From: Candidatus Gastranaerophilales bacterium
Lineage (GTDB): Bacteria; Cyanobacteriota; Vampirovibrionia; Gastranaerophilales; Gastranaerophilaceae
Direction of reading: 5' to 3'
DNA: 48,520 bases
Assembly: GCA_905234865.1 (NCBI GenBank)
Contig: CAJOJE010000015.1
Location: forward strand, 1 to 48,520
The notes below the pieces were generated by a model, which did not search any database, was not told where the DNA came from, and was given only the letters and a program-made list of their open reading frames with translations. Below are positions 24,552 through 33,553 of the stretch, piece after piece. Made by a program: the position numbers and the translations under genes. Position 1 is the first letter of the stretch; the number at the start of each line of letters is the position of its first letter.

Positions 24552-26084
24552 ATGTACTCTTTAATTGATGTTTTAAATGAATCTTTACCTGATTTAAGGA
24601 ATAAAAGACTTCGCCCGATTACGGTTGCCGTCCTTGATACCGGTGTTGATTCTTCGCATGAGCTTTTAAAAAGAAAGGTTACATCTTCTTTTGAATATGT
24701 AGATGATGGCAACGGCATTGTTTCAAAGACGGAGCTTCCGCAAAATAGTAATAACGACGATGCGGGTCATGGAACTGCGGTTGCGGGTATAGTTGTAAAA
24801 ATTGCTCCAAATGCCAAGATTGCGGATTATAAGGTTTTAAATGCAAAAACGGGTGGTTCCGGAAAAGCAATGCTTGCAGGATTAAAGGATGCAATTGAAA
24901 GCGATGCCGGGATAATTAATATGAGTTTAGCTTGTCTTAAAAAATACAAGAATGAAATTTCAGAGTTATTGGAGCTTGCATATAGAAAGAATAAAATTAT
25001 CATTGCTTCAAAAAGAAACACTGTCTTAGAAGATGATATGGGATTTCCCGCAGAACTTGCAAATTGTATAAGCGTAGAGAATAAAAATTTTGGAAATAAT
25101 CCATTTTTTGTAGAACACAGTGATATTCAGCCGATTGAATTTTCGGCACATGGTGTGAATGTCCTTGCGCCAAAAAATGGCGGCGGGTATCACCGTCTTA
25201 CGGGAACAAGTTTTGCAACTCCTACGGTATCCGGCATGGTGGCGCTTTTGTTGGGTGCGTATCCCGAACTTGAACTTTTTGAATTAAAATCGGTTTTAAA
25301 ATATTTTTCTCTTAAAAATACGTTCAAAAAAACAAAGGAAATTAACCCTCTTGAAGTTGCTTGTTCTTTTAAATCAAGAGATTTAAAAAATACGGTTTTG
25401 TGTAATTGCCCCGATTGTTCAACATCATTTAGGGTTCACAGTGCTTTCAGTTATGCAAAATGTCCCGAGTGCGGGAGAATTTTTCCTCTTATTTCGGTTA
25501 TTGACAGGAATTTATGGAATGAGGTTATAAACCGGCTCACATACGAAATTCCCGTTTCATACCATTATCATAATAAACTTCATACTCAAGAAGTGGTGGC
25601 AAATGTTTGTACGTTTATTAGAAAGTATTCAAGCATAACAAAAAAGGATATAAAAATTCTAATGACTGCAGCTTTATTTCACGATACGGGGTATATCGTG
25701 AAATACGAAAATAATGAAGATGAGGGGGCGGGATTTGCGGATAAAATTTTGCCAAAATATATGTATACGGAAAGTGAAATTCAAAAAGTAAAAGAGCTTA
25801 TAATGGCAACAAAAGTTCCCGTTTTTCCAAAAAATTTGTCGGAAAAAATAATTTGTGATGCTGACGTTGCTCACATTGGCACAAAAGACTATTTTGAAAA
25901 ATCTTATCTTTTAAGAAAAGAGCTCGAATATATAGGTGTTAAATATACTAATGAGCAATGGAGAGAAAATGAAATTGCATTTTTAAAAAAACACCATTTC
26001 CATCAAAAATGGCTTGAAAATGAAAGAAAAGATAAAAGAGAAAAAGATATTGAAAATTTAAGAAATAATCATAAAGGATATTAA
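24552..26084 (+). CDS. Subtilisin-like protease - zinc ribbon - HD phosphohydrolase fusion
   Basis: Three domains are visible in 510 residues. Residues about 22-255 are an S8 protease with Asp29 (VLDTGVD), His73 (AGHGTAVAG) and Ser220 (GTSFATP); the oxyanion Asn is probably Asn156 in an atypical ASKRNTV context. Residues 284-307 form a zinc ribbon (Cys286, Cys289, Cys304, Cys307) with the same spacing as the small protein at 23409. Residues about 335-445 are an HD domain: His340/His344, ALFHDTGY (His377-Asp378) and CDADVAHIG. There is no signal peptide, so it probably acts in the cytoplasm. The HD part could hydrolyse the cyclic nucleotide made by the operon's cyclase; this is inference. I know of no standard family with this domain order. 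Confidence 0.88.
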   Translation: MYSLIDVLNESLPDLRNKRLRPITVAVLDTGVDSSHELLKRKVTSSFEYVDDGNGIVSKTELPQNSNNDDAGHGTAVAGIVVKIAPNAKIADYKVLNAKTGGSGKAMLAGLKDAIESDAGIINMSLACLKKYKNEISELLELAYRKNKIIIASKRNTVLEDDMGFPAELANCISVENKNFGNNPFFVEHSDIQPIEFSAHGVNVLAPKNGGGYHRLTGTSFATPTVSGMVALLLGAYPELELFELKSVLKYFSLKNTFKKTKEINPLEVACSFKSRDLKNTVLCNCPDCSTSFRVHSAFSYAKCPECGRIFPLISVIDRNLWNEVINRLTYEIPVSYHYHNKLHTQEVVANVCTFIRKYSSITKKDIKILMTAALFHDTGYIVKYENNEDEGAGFADKILPKYMYTESEIQKVKELIMATKVPVFPKNLSEKIICDADVAHIGTKDYFEKSYLLRKELEYIGVKYTNEQWRENEIAFLKKHHFHQKWLENERKDKREKDIENLRNNHKGY

Positions 26085-26086
26085 GA

Positions 26087-27883
26087 ATGAAGGCGAGTTT
26101 ATTGGATTTATATATTTTTCTTGGCAAAAAATTTTTTTTTAAAAGAAAGCTTTTTTATTTTGCAATTATTTTTTGTGCCTTAGCACAGGGGTTTGCAGTG
26201 TTATTACCCGTTGTTACGGCAAAAATGATATCCGTTTTTCAAAACGGTGCCGATACAAATTCTTTTTTAACAACACCGATTCAAGGTGCTGTTCTATTTT
26301 TGATATTTGGCGTTGCTTCTTTAATTGCTTCAATTTCAAGCGGGCTTCTTGACAGAACATTGCAAAACTCGGTCATATCCGATATGAAATATGAAATTCA
26401 TCAAAAAATTCTAATGATGAGGGCGGACTACTTTAAAAATGTAAAACAGGCTGAATGTCTTATGAATGTTGAAAGTGCTTCTCAAACAACGGCAGCCTTG
26501 CAAAGTATACTTTTACTTCCCGTTATGGCTATTTTTGGCATCATTCCCGCTTTTGCCGCTCTTTTTGAATCTTTAAAAAGTGCCAATATCCCGTCATGGC
26601 TTATGTTTATTCTTGTCCCCTGTATATTTTTGCAGCCTGTTATCGGGTTTTGGCTTGGAAATATTGTAAATAAGTTATATTCTAATTTGCGAAAATCTGC
26701 CGTCGATGTTAATAAAGAGCTCATTAATTCTTTTTCTATGCCTTTAGAGGTCAGGCTTTTAAATGCGCATAAAGTAAGAGGAAAAAGTTTATCCAAAGCA
26801 CTCAATATTTTAAAGAAAAAAACAATCAAAGCACAGGCAACAGGTGTTTTTGAAGGGCAGCTTGCAACTTCGTTTATTTTTGTTATACAGCTTATTATTG
26901 CATTTTTTGCCGCTTTAAATTATTCGCCTGAAAACAAAAATATGATATCAGGTATTGTTCAATGTTTTCTTTTGATACCGACAATTTTTTCGCAAATTTC
27001 ATCATTAATTGCTTCCTATACCCAACAAAAGCAATCAGAAGTCGAAACAAGAATTGTATATGAAATTTTAAATTCACCCTCTGCGTTTGATGAAGACAAA
27101 AATAAAAAACCCGTTTCCTTTTTAGAGCCTCCTGCAATTAAATTTGACAATATTTCTTTTGAGTATGAGCAGGATAAACCCGTATTAAATGATTTATCAT
27201 TAAATATTCCAAAAGGGAAAACAGTTGCCGTCGTTTCTCGTTCGGGCGGCGGAAAATCAACATTGTTTAATCTTTTATCTTCTTTGTACGGTTTGAAAAC
27301 AGGAAACATATACATAAATGATAAAAATATAAAAGATATTTCCTTAAATGATTTGTATTCAACAATATCAAGGATTTCGCAGTTTCCGTTGTTTATAGAC
27401 GGGTCTTTACGTGATAATTTTTATCTTCAAAAAGAAAATGCGAATGATGAAGAAATTATAAAAACTTTGAAAAAAACGGGTATTTTTGACCTTATTCAAA
27501 AAACAAACCCCGACAATCCTCTTGAATTCCCTTTAACTCTTGGTGCAGAAAACTTATCGGGAGGGCAAAAACGCCTTTTAAGCATAAGTCGTTCTTTAAT
27601 CGGTCAATCTAAAATTATTATAATAGATGAACCAACAACGGGAGTTGATGCTCAGGCGGTCGGAAATTTTGTGTTACCTGTATTGAAAAGCTTTAAAGAA
27701 AATACTACAATGATTTTAATTGATCATAATATGAATTTTGTAAGAAACTTAAGTGATTATGTTGCAATTTTAGAAAATGGCAAAATAACGGAATTTGCTC
27801 TAACGGAAGAAGTTTGGAATAATGAAAATTCCCTCTTTAGAAAACTTTGGGAAGAATACAATAAAAATTCAAACAATGAGTAA
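26087..27883 (+). CDS. ABC exporter, fused membrane and ATPase domains
   Basis: The 598-residue type IV-fold exporter half-transporter has six membrane segments in about residues 1-320 and an ATPase domain in 350-590. Walker A is SRSGGGKST, the signature is LSGGQKRLLSISRSL, Walker B is IIIIDEPTTG, and the switch His lies in LIDHNMN. It is like MsbA or bacteriocin exporters but has no N-terminal C39 peptidase; the upstream protease could play that part. It follows the protease gene by 2 bases with AAGGA as ribosome site. Its cargo is unknown; the small zinc-ribbon protein is one candidate. Confidence 0.92.
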   Translation: MKASLLDLYIFLGKKFFFKRKLFYFAIIFCALAQGFAVLLPVVTAKMISVFQNGADTNSFLTTPIQGAVLFLIFGVASLIASISSGLLDRTLQNSVISDMKYEIHQKILMMRADYFKNVKQAECLMNVESASQTTAALQSILLLPVMAIFGIIPAFAALFESLKSANIPSWLMFILVPCIFLQPVIGFWLGNIVNKLYSNLRKSAVDVNKELINSFSMPLEVRLLNAHKVRGKSLSKALNILKKKTIKAQATGVFEGQLATSFIFVIQLIIAFFAALNYSPENKNMISGIVQCFLLIPTIFSQISSLIASYTQQKQSEVETRIVYEILNSPSAFDEDKNKKPVSFLEPPAIKFDNISFEYEQDKPVLNDLSLNIPKGKTVAVVSRSGGGKSTLFNLLSSLYGLKTGNIYINDKNIKDISLNDLYSTISRISQFPLFIDGSLRDNFYLQKENANDEEIIKTLKKTGIFDLIQKTNPDNPLEFPLTLGAENLSGGQKRLLSISRSLIGQSKIIIIDEPTTGVDAQAVGNFVLPVLKSFKENTTMILIDHNMNFVRNLSDYVAILENGKITEFALTEEVWNNENSLFRKLWEEYNKNSNNE

Positions 27884-27918
27884 ATAACAGGAAACAATAA
27901 GACGTTTTTTAAACTACT

Positions 27919-29139
27919 ATGAATAAGAACTTAACCCTAAAAGAAGTTTTGCAAATATACCATGACAACAAGCAAGTTAAAAATAACAACTTGTATTATT
28001 TGCTTGCAAAGAGAGCGCTTGAACTCGGCGAAAATTTTTATGCTTACGACATAGTAGAAAACATATCGGAAGATAACCTCTCTATAAAGATAAAAAAAAT
28101 TCATATAATGGCGCTTTCTCTTGCAAGGTCGGGGGCTATAAATCATGCCGTACAACTCGTAAATGAAATTCCCGATATTAAAAATTCTGAATTAATAGGA
28201 TTAAAATCAAGAATATTAAAAGATTTGGCTATAAAGTCCAAAAATCCTGCCGAGAAGAAAAGTTTGTATAAAATGGCGGGTAATTTAAGTTTGAATATTT
28301 TTAACATTGAAAAAAAATATTATAACGGAATTAATGCTGCATCCTGTCTTTTTTGTGCGGGAGAAAAAGAGTTTGCATTAAATCTTGTAAAGAATGAAAT
28401 TTTACCTCTTTGTTTAAGGGAAAAATATGAAGATGATTTGTGGCTGCTTGCAACTTTAGGAGAAGCGCATCTATTAATTGAAGATTATAATAATTCACTT
28501 GCATACTATAAAAAAGCAGCCCAAATTGTGATTGAAAAAGGACAAATGGGCAGTTTTTCTTCAACCTTAAAACAAATTTTTATGCTATCAAATTATTTAG
28601 ATAAAAGTATGGCACAAATGATTATAAAAAATTTAAACCTACCTTCCGTTGCTGTTTTTATTGGATGTACGCAGGAGGAATTTTTAAGTGATTTACATAT
28701 AATTCAAAACGAAGAACTAATAAGGCAAAATATTGCATTATTAATAAAAAAATACAATATCCAAATGAGCTTTTCTTCTTTGTTTTGCCCTGTTGATGTT
28801 ATTTTTATCGAAGAAATGTTGAAAGCGGGTGGCGGATGCCACATTTTACCTCCCATTCCATTGAAAACAGCCGTAAAGAAATATGTTAAACCTTACGTTG
28901 CAGGTAATTTTGAAGAACGATTTGCAAGAATTTTAAAAAATAATAAAACATTCTTTTTTGATGCAGAGTGTGATGAAATTCAAGATAAAAACGATGAAGT
29001 AATTTATGAGTTTGTAAATAAATTTATATACGGATTGGCTTTCAACAAAGCAAATTCCGTTTATTTTCCTTTTGTTTCAATTAAGAAAAACAATTTTAAC
29101 ACAGATAAAATTTTTACGACGGAGTATATAAATGGTTGA
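27919..29139 (+). CDS. TPR-type helical repeat protein with C-terminal domain of cyclase-associated type
   Basis: Residues 1-225 are helical repeats of TPR character (for example LLATLGEAHLLIEDYNNSLAYYKKA). Residues about 240-390 form an alpha/beta domain with AVFIGC, FSSLFCPVDVIFIEEMLKAG, GCHILPPIP and NFEERFARILKN. From memory, this pattern lies between TPR repeats and a class III cyclase domain in longer multidomain bacterial cyclases; here the cyclase is a separate gene overlapping by 8 bases. The pair therefore probably forms one signalling enzyme. The domain link is family knowledge of moderate certainty; ligand unknown. Confidence 0.72.
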   Translation: MNKNLTLKEVLQIYHDNKQVKNNNLYYLLAKRALELGENFYAYDIVENISEDNLSIKIKKIHIMALSLARSGAINHAVQLVNEIPDIKNSELIGLKSRILKDLAIKSKNPAEKKSLYKMAGNLSLNIFNIEKKYYNGINAASCLFCAGEKEFALNLVKNEILPLCLREKYEDDLWLLATLGEAHLLIEDYNNSLAYYKKAAQIVIEKGQMGSFSSTLKQIFMLSNYLDKSMAQMIIKNLNLPSVAVFIGCTQEEFLSDLHIIQNEELIRQNIALLIKKYNIQMSFSSLFCPVDVIFIEEMLKAGGGCHILPPIPLKTAVKKYVKPYVAGNFEERFARILKNNKTFFFDAECDEIQDKNDEVIYEFVNKFIYGLAFNKANSVYFPFVSIKKNNFNTDKIFTTEYING

Positions 29140-29674
29140 ACGCTCGATAAAGGCTCTTTTATTTTCTGACATTAAAAGTTTTAGTAAAATGTCTGAAAAA
29201 GAGTGCTTGATTTTTTGCGAAAATTTTCATTTGGGTGTCCAAAAAAATGTTTTGTCACAATTTGAAGATAAAATTATTTTGAAAAATACCTGGGGCGATG
29301 CACTGCATTTGGTTTTTGATGATATTGAAACAGCGGGAACGGTTGCGCTTAAATTAAGAGATTGGGTTGCAAATTTCGATTGGGAAAAAGCGGGGTTAAA
29401 AAATAAACTGCAAATCAGAATAGCTCTTCATGCGGGAGTAGTAAGCAAAGTACCTGATCCGATTATTGAAAAGTTTAATTATGTAGGGAAAAATACATCT
29501 AAAGCTGCAAGAATCGAACCGATTACTTTTGAAGGACAGGTTTTTGTCAGCGAAGCGTACGCTGCACTTTTATCTTCCTTACAAAGCAGTATTTTAACTT
29601 GCGAATATGTCGGCATGAAAGAACTGCCAAAACAAGCAGGAATAACGAAAGTGTATCTTTTAGATTACAAATAA
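29132..29674 (+). CDS. Class III adenylate/guanylate cyclase catalytic domain
   Basis: The 180-residue protein is a bare cyclase domain. LLFSDIKSFSKMS carries the first metal-binding Asp, KNTWGDALHLVFDD the second, followed by RIALHAG and YVGKNTSKAARIEPI with the conserved Arg. The Asn that normally stabilises the transition state is replaced by Ser in TSKAAR, and the purine-selecting Lys position reads Asn-Thr, so the nucleotide is uncertain (cAMP, cGMP or a pyrimidine product). It overlaps the TPR gene by 8 bases and is last in the operon. Catalytic activity is likely but not proven. Confidence 0.85.
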   Translation: MVERSIKALLFSDIKSFSKMSEKECLIFCENFHLGVQKNVLSQFEDKIILKNTWGDALHLVFDDIETAGTVALKLRDWVANFDWEKAGLKNKLQIRIALHAGVVSKVPDPIIEKFNYVGKNTSKAARIEPITFEGQVFVSEAYAALLSSLQSSILTCEYVGMKELPKQAGITKVYLLDYK

Positions 29675-29687
29675 AGATTTCAAAAAA

Positions 29688-29777
29688 CGGAGAGAGTGGG
29701 ATTCGAACCCACGGTGGAAGTTTAGCTCCCACACAGACGTTCCAGGTCTGCACCTTAAACCGCTCGGACATCTCTCC
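29688..29777 (-). tRNA. tRNA-Ser (anticodon GGA)
   Basis: On the minus strand the acceptor arms GGAGAGA and TCTCTCC pair. The anticodon stem CAGAC/GTCTG encloses the loop CTGGAAC with anticodon GGA. A long variable arm and the GGTTCGAATCC T-loop region are present, typical of class II tRNA-Ser. CCA is not encoded, and a T run follows the 3' end. It faces the end of the cyclase gene. Confidence 0.95.
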
Positions 29778-29967
29778 AAATGATTTAACTTTTCCTCTAT
29801 TTTACCTGAATAAAATTTAATTTACAACCATTAATTAAACTTATTTTGAAAAAATTCAACCGTCTTGCTTGCGGAACATAATGCAAAATGTTATAATTAC
29901 GATTATTATTTATTTTAAATCTATTCCCCGTTTGTTCGGTTTGGTTAAACACAATGAAAGGAAGTGC

Positions 29968-30942
29968 ATGAAAAGGATTATTGCTTCGGTGTCGTTATTT
30001 TTCGTATTTATTTTATGCGGATGTACAAAAACCGAAATCGTAAGCGCCGCTCCCGATAAAACGTATGAATTTGACGGTGCGACCGCAAAAGAACCTATAA
30101 AAGCAACAAAAGATAAAATTAATTTTGCTCGGCAGCAGGAAGAAAATTGTAAGACAAATCTTGCATATCAATTTGCAGGCATGATGTCGTCTGTGTCTGC
30201 AAATGCAAGAACGGAAGACAGTGTGTCGGCGTTTAAAAAGATTGTGGATAATTATGTTCTTCAGGCAAGTAAATACGGTGATAATTATATATACCAAAAA
30301 TATGCATACCCTATTTCCCCTGCTTGCGCTTGTTTGATGTTATCTTATTCACTCGGGCAAACCGAAGAAGAAATCAAACAGACTGAAAACATAGCCGAAC
30401 GGATGCTCTTTAAAGAATATTATGAACATTATTTAAAAGAAACATCAAACGAAGCTAAATTTTTAAATGCTTTAAAAAAGCAGGATTTTAATAAAGCAGG
30501 TTCAATATTAAAAAACAATCCCGATGTTTTAAATTCGACAAAAATCGGAGGTCTAACTCCTTTAAGTATTATGGTTGATATGGGTAATACAAATGCGGTA
30601 AAATTTTTAATTAACAATAATGCCGATGTCAATAAAAATGATGACAATTCTTCGTATTGCCCCATGCTCTATCTTCTTGAAGGGGAGTCCGTTGAAATTG
30701 CAAAAATGCTTCTTGAGCATGGAGCTGATATTAACGCCGTAACGTCAAGCGGAAGAAATGCTCTTTATAAAGCGGCAATCGGCGGAAATACCGACCTTGT
30801 TAAATTTTTACTTGACAGCGGAATAGAATTTAATAATTCCATGGAACAAACGGATAGAATTTTATCTGCCGTAAAGGATAGGGGATATAACGATATTTTA
30901 AAGTTACTCAATGAAAAACTTGAACACAATAAAGAAAAATAA
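29968..30942 (+). CDS. Ankyrin-repeat lipoprotein
   Basis: The 324-residue protein starts with a basic N-region, a hydrophobic stretch and a lipobox ending in LCGC near residue 21-23, so it should be lipidated and exported. A helical domain of unknown type spans about 25-170, and the C-terminal part carries three to four ankyrin repeats (GLTPLSIMVDMGNTNAVKFL, AKMLLEHGADINA, GRNALYKAAIGGNTDLVKFL). Ankyrin repeats bind proteins; the partner is unknown. ATG 29968 with GAAAGGAAG is chosen over an upstream in-frame ATG because only it yields a proper signal peptide. Confidence 0.85.
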   Translation: MKRIIASVSLFFVFILCGCTKTEIVSAAPDKTYEFDGATAKEPIKATKDKINFARQQEENCKTNLAYQFAGMMSSVSANARTEDSVSAFKKIVDNYVLQASKYGDNYIYQKYAYPISPACACLMLSYSLGQTEEEIKQTENIAERMLFKEYYEHYLKETSNEAKFLNALKKQDFNKAGSILKNNPDVLNSTKIGGLTPLSIMVDMGNTNAVKFLINNNADVNKNDDNSSYCPMLYLLEGESVEIAKMLLEHGADINAVTSSGRNALYKAAIGGNTDLVKFLLDSGIEFNNSMEQTDRILSAVKDRGYNDILKLLNEKLEHNKEK

Positions 30943-30963
30943 GTTCAATGAAAGGGAAAATAT

Positions 30964-31568
30964 ATGAAGAAAATTCCGGCAGTTTTATCTCCGGTTGTTT
31001 TAATTTTACTTCTCGGGTTTTAGGGTTATTGTAATTATGAAAGTTTAAATAAGACAATAACCGTTGGCGGAGTTACTTATGAACTTTTTGATTCTGATTA
31101 CGACGGTACAAATAAAGGACCTTGTTTTAATGTTTACATAAATAAAGAAAAAGGCACCAAAGCATATTATCGGCTTATTTATGCAAGAGATGAAAATGAC
31201 ATAAAAGCGTTTGCGGACGGTTTGGTAAAATCAAGCACTTTTGTAAAAGGCGATAAATGGACGCTAATATTAAACAGAATATTGGGTGAGCCCGATGATT
31301 ATATCTTAGTGGAGAAAACGGTTCTTTGAGGGAAGGGTCCGGAATCAAACGCAACGTTCGCTGTTGCAAAGCTGATTAAAAATCCTAAAGGTAAAGGAGT
31401 AATTGCCTTTGAATATAACGAAACTTTTAGCGGTACACGATTAAAGTTCTTAGCGAATTGAGCAAGAAAAAGGATGTAGAAAGTTTAGTCGATTTTACGT
31501 TTAAAGTGACGTCGGTAAAAATCCCGAAAGTGCATGATAAGCCGCTGAATAATTCAGGGATTCAATAA
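30964..31568 (+). pseudogene. Decayed lipoprotein gene
   Basis: A coding-like stretch begins with ATG 30964 and a signal-peptide sequence, but has TAG at 31021 inside the hydrophobic segment just before a would-be lipobox Cys, TGA at 31327, and TGA at 31459. Around 31435-31445 the coding sense shifts to another frame that reads TIKVLSELSKKKDVESLVDF and ends at TAA 31566-31568. Two in-frame stops plus a frameshift indicate a pseudogene of about 200 codons. It directly follows the ankyrin lipoprotein gene and may once have been its partner. Confidence 0.8.
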
Positions 31569-31620
31569 AATTGCTCCGTCATAAATAAGATATGCCGAAA
31601 ATAATTAAACAAATCGGAAA

Positions 31621-31646
31621 AAAGAGCTTATAAAATAAGCTCTTTT
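31621..31646 (-). terminator. Terminator overlapping the rmlA 3' end
   Basis: AAAGAGCTTA (31621-31630) pairs with TAAGCTCTTT (31636-31645). The rmlA stop codon lies in the stem, and a T run follows on the minus strand. Confidence 0.75.
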
Positions 31647-32500
31647 ACATAATTAAAGTATTCGTTATTTTTATATTTTGAAACTTCTTTTAACAATTCG
31701 TCTTTTGAAATAAACCCTTTTTTGTAGGCAATTTCTTCAAGGCAGGCAATTTTTACGCCCTGATTTTCTTCGATTGTTTGAACGTATTGACCCGCCCTTA
31801 ATAGTGATTCGTGCGTTCCCGTATCAAGCCAAGCGAAACCTCTACCGAACAATTCAACGTTCAGCCTTTCTTTCTCGAGATAAATTTTGTTTAAATCGGT
31901 AATTTCAAGCTCGCCTCTTTTTGAGGGTTTTAGGGATTTTGCAAATTTAACTACATCGTTATCGTAGAAATAAAGTCCTACAACAGCAAAATTGGATTTC
32001 GGGTTTTGTGGTTTTTCTTCTATTGAAATTGCTTTTCTGTTTTTATCAAACTCAACCACACCGAACCTTTGAGGGTCTTTAACGGGATAGCCGAAAATCG
32101 TTGCTTCTTTTTTTGAAACCGCAAAATCACAAGCTCTTTTTAGCATTTCGGTAAATCTTTGTCCATAGAAAATGTTATCCCCTAAAACAAGGGCAACGGA
32201 ATCATCCTGTATAAATTCTTCCCCCAAAATAAATGCTTGCGCTAACCCGTCAGGAGAAGGCTGAACTTTATATTCAAAATTAATTCCGAATTGCGACCCG
32301 CTTCCCAGCAATTTTTTGAAATTATCAATGTCATGCGGAGTTGAAATTATCAGGATGTCTTTAATCCCCGCAAGCATTAAGACGGAAATCGGATAATAAA
32401 CCATAGGTTTATCGTAAATAGGTAAAAGCTGTTTTGATACCGCAATTGTGTTCGGGTATAACCTTGTTCCCGAACCTCCCGCAAGAACTATCCCCTTCAT
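31628..32500 (-). CDS. rmlA: Glucose-1-phosphate thymidylyltransferase
   Basis: RmlA makes dTDP-glucose from glucose-1-phosphate and dTTP, the first step to dTDP-L-rhamnose. The 290-residue protein has the nucleotide-binding loop [38 protein letters not shown] with the metal Asp, and [13 protein letters not shown]. It overlaps the rmlB stop by 4 bases. rmlC and rmlD are not in this window. Confidence 0.97.
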   Translation of the reverse strand: MKGIVLAGGSGTRLYPNTIAVSKQLLPIYDKPMVYYPISVLMLAGIKDILIISTPHDIDNFKKLLGSGSQFGINFEYKVQPSPDGLAQAFILGEEFIQDDSVALVLGDNIFYGQRFTEMLKRACDFAVSKKEATIFGYPVKDPQRFGVVEFDKNRKAISIEEKPQNPKSNFAVVGLYFYDNDVVKFAKSLKPSKRGELEITDLNKIYLEKERLNVELFGRGFAWLDTGTHESLLRAGQYVQTIEENQGVKIACLEEIAYKKGFISKDELLKEVSKYKNNEYFNYVKELIL

Positions 32501-33480
32501 ACCAAGGCTCTTTCTTGTTTATTTAAAATCGAATTAATCCACTCTTGATTGTTTAAATACCAGTCAATCGTAATTTTAATTCCGTCCTCAAAACAAATTG
32601 AAGGTTTCCAGCCGAGTTCGGATTGAATTTTGTCGTTTGAGATGGCATAGCGTCTATCATGTCCCAATCTGTCTTTAACATATTCGATTGAGTTTTCGTC
32701 TTTGCCCATGGCATTTAAAATGAGTTTTGTAATTTCCATGTTTGTTTTTTCGTTATGACCGCCTACGTTATAAACCTCGCCGACTTTACCCTTATTTAAA
32801 ACCGTATCGATTGCTTCGCAATGGTCATAAACGTATAACCAATCTCTTACGTTTAATCCGTCGCCGTATACGGGAACCTTTTCGCCCTTTAAAAGCTTTG
32901 TAATAAAGAAAGGAATTAATTTTTCAGGATACTGATAAGGCCCGTAGTTGTTTGAACATCTTGTAATTAAATTGGGCATTTTGTAAGTTTCATAATAAGC
33001 TCTTACAAGCATATCCGCACTCGCTTTGGACGCCGAATACGGGCTGTTTGGAGCAAGGGGAGTTGTTTCATAGAAATACCCCGTTTTTCCTAAAGTTCCG
33101 TATACTTCATCCGTTGAAACCTGTAAGTAGCGCTCAACCTTATTTTTTAAGGAGGCTTGAAGTAAATTTAAAGTTCCCTTAACGTTTGTTTCGATAAAAA
33201 TTTCAGGACCTTCAATTGATCTGTCCACGTGGGATTCTGCGGCAAAATTAACAACCGCATCGACTTTGCTTGTAAGTTCCGTCGCCAATTCTTTATCGCA
33301 AATATCACCTTTTACAAAAGTGTATCTTTTGTCGTCTTTAATGTCGTTAAGGTTTTCGATATTTCCCGCATAGGTTAATTTATCAAGATTTATAATTTCG
33401 TAATCCGTATGTTTTTTTAAAACGTGGCGTATAAAACAACTTCCGATAAAACCTGCGCCGCCTGTTACCAATAACTTCAT
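32497..33480 (-). CDS. rmlB: dTDP-glucose 4,6-dehydratase
   Basis: RmlB converts dTDP-glucose to the 4-keto-6-deoxy sugar. The protein begins [16 protein letters not shown] with the NAD-binding motif, followed by [21 protein letters not shown], the catalytic YSASK and [20 protein letters not shown] 33480 is chosen over an upstream in-frame start because AAGGAG lies seven bases before it, giving 327 residues. It is the first gene of the rmlBA operon and diverges from the RgpF-like gene. Confidence 0.97.
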   Translation of the reverse strand: MKLLVTGGAGFIGSCFIRHVLKKHTDYEIINLDKLTYAGNIENLNDIKDDKRYTFVKGDICDKELATELTSKVDAVVNFAAESHVDRSIEGPEIFIETNVKGTLNLLQASLKNKVERYLQVSTDEVYGTLGKTGYFYETTPLAPNSPYSASKASADMLVRAYYETYKMPNLITRCSNNYGPYQYPEKLIPFFITKLLKGEKVPVYGDGLNVRDWLYVYDHCEAIDTVLNKGKVGEVYNVGGHNEKTNMEITKLILNAMGKDENSIEYVKDRLGHDRRYAISNDKIQSELGWKPSICFEDGIKITIDWYLNNQEWINSILNKQERALV

Positions 33481-33553
33481 AGAACTTCTCCTTATAATAT
33501 TCAATATTACTTAAAATAAAGCCAAATATCAAGTTTTATGTTAATATATTCGT

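Noticed and set aside
26482-26829. Antisense open frame within the ABC exporter gene
   Set aside because: It has no ribosome site or family features and runs fully opposite to a clear ABC exporter domain.
23331-29690. Attachment-site direct repeat TTCAAAAAAC near both ends of the operon region
   Set aside because: The match is only ten low-complexity bases and is part of a local hairpin at the left end; too weak for an att site.
30964-31568. Recoding of in-frame TAG and TGA (pyrrolysine or selenocysteine)
   Set aside because: Two different stop codons plus a frameshift, no SECIS-like structure seen, and neighbouring genes use normal stops; decay is simpler.
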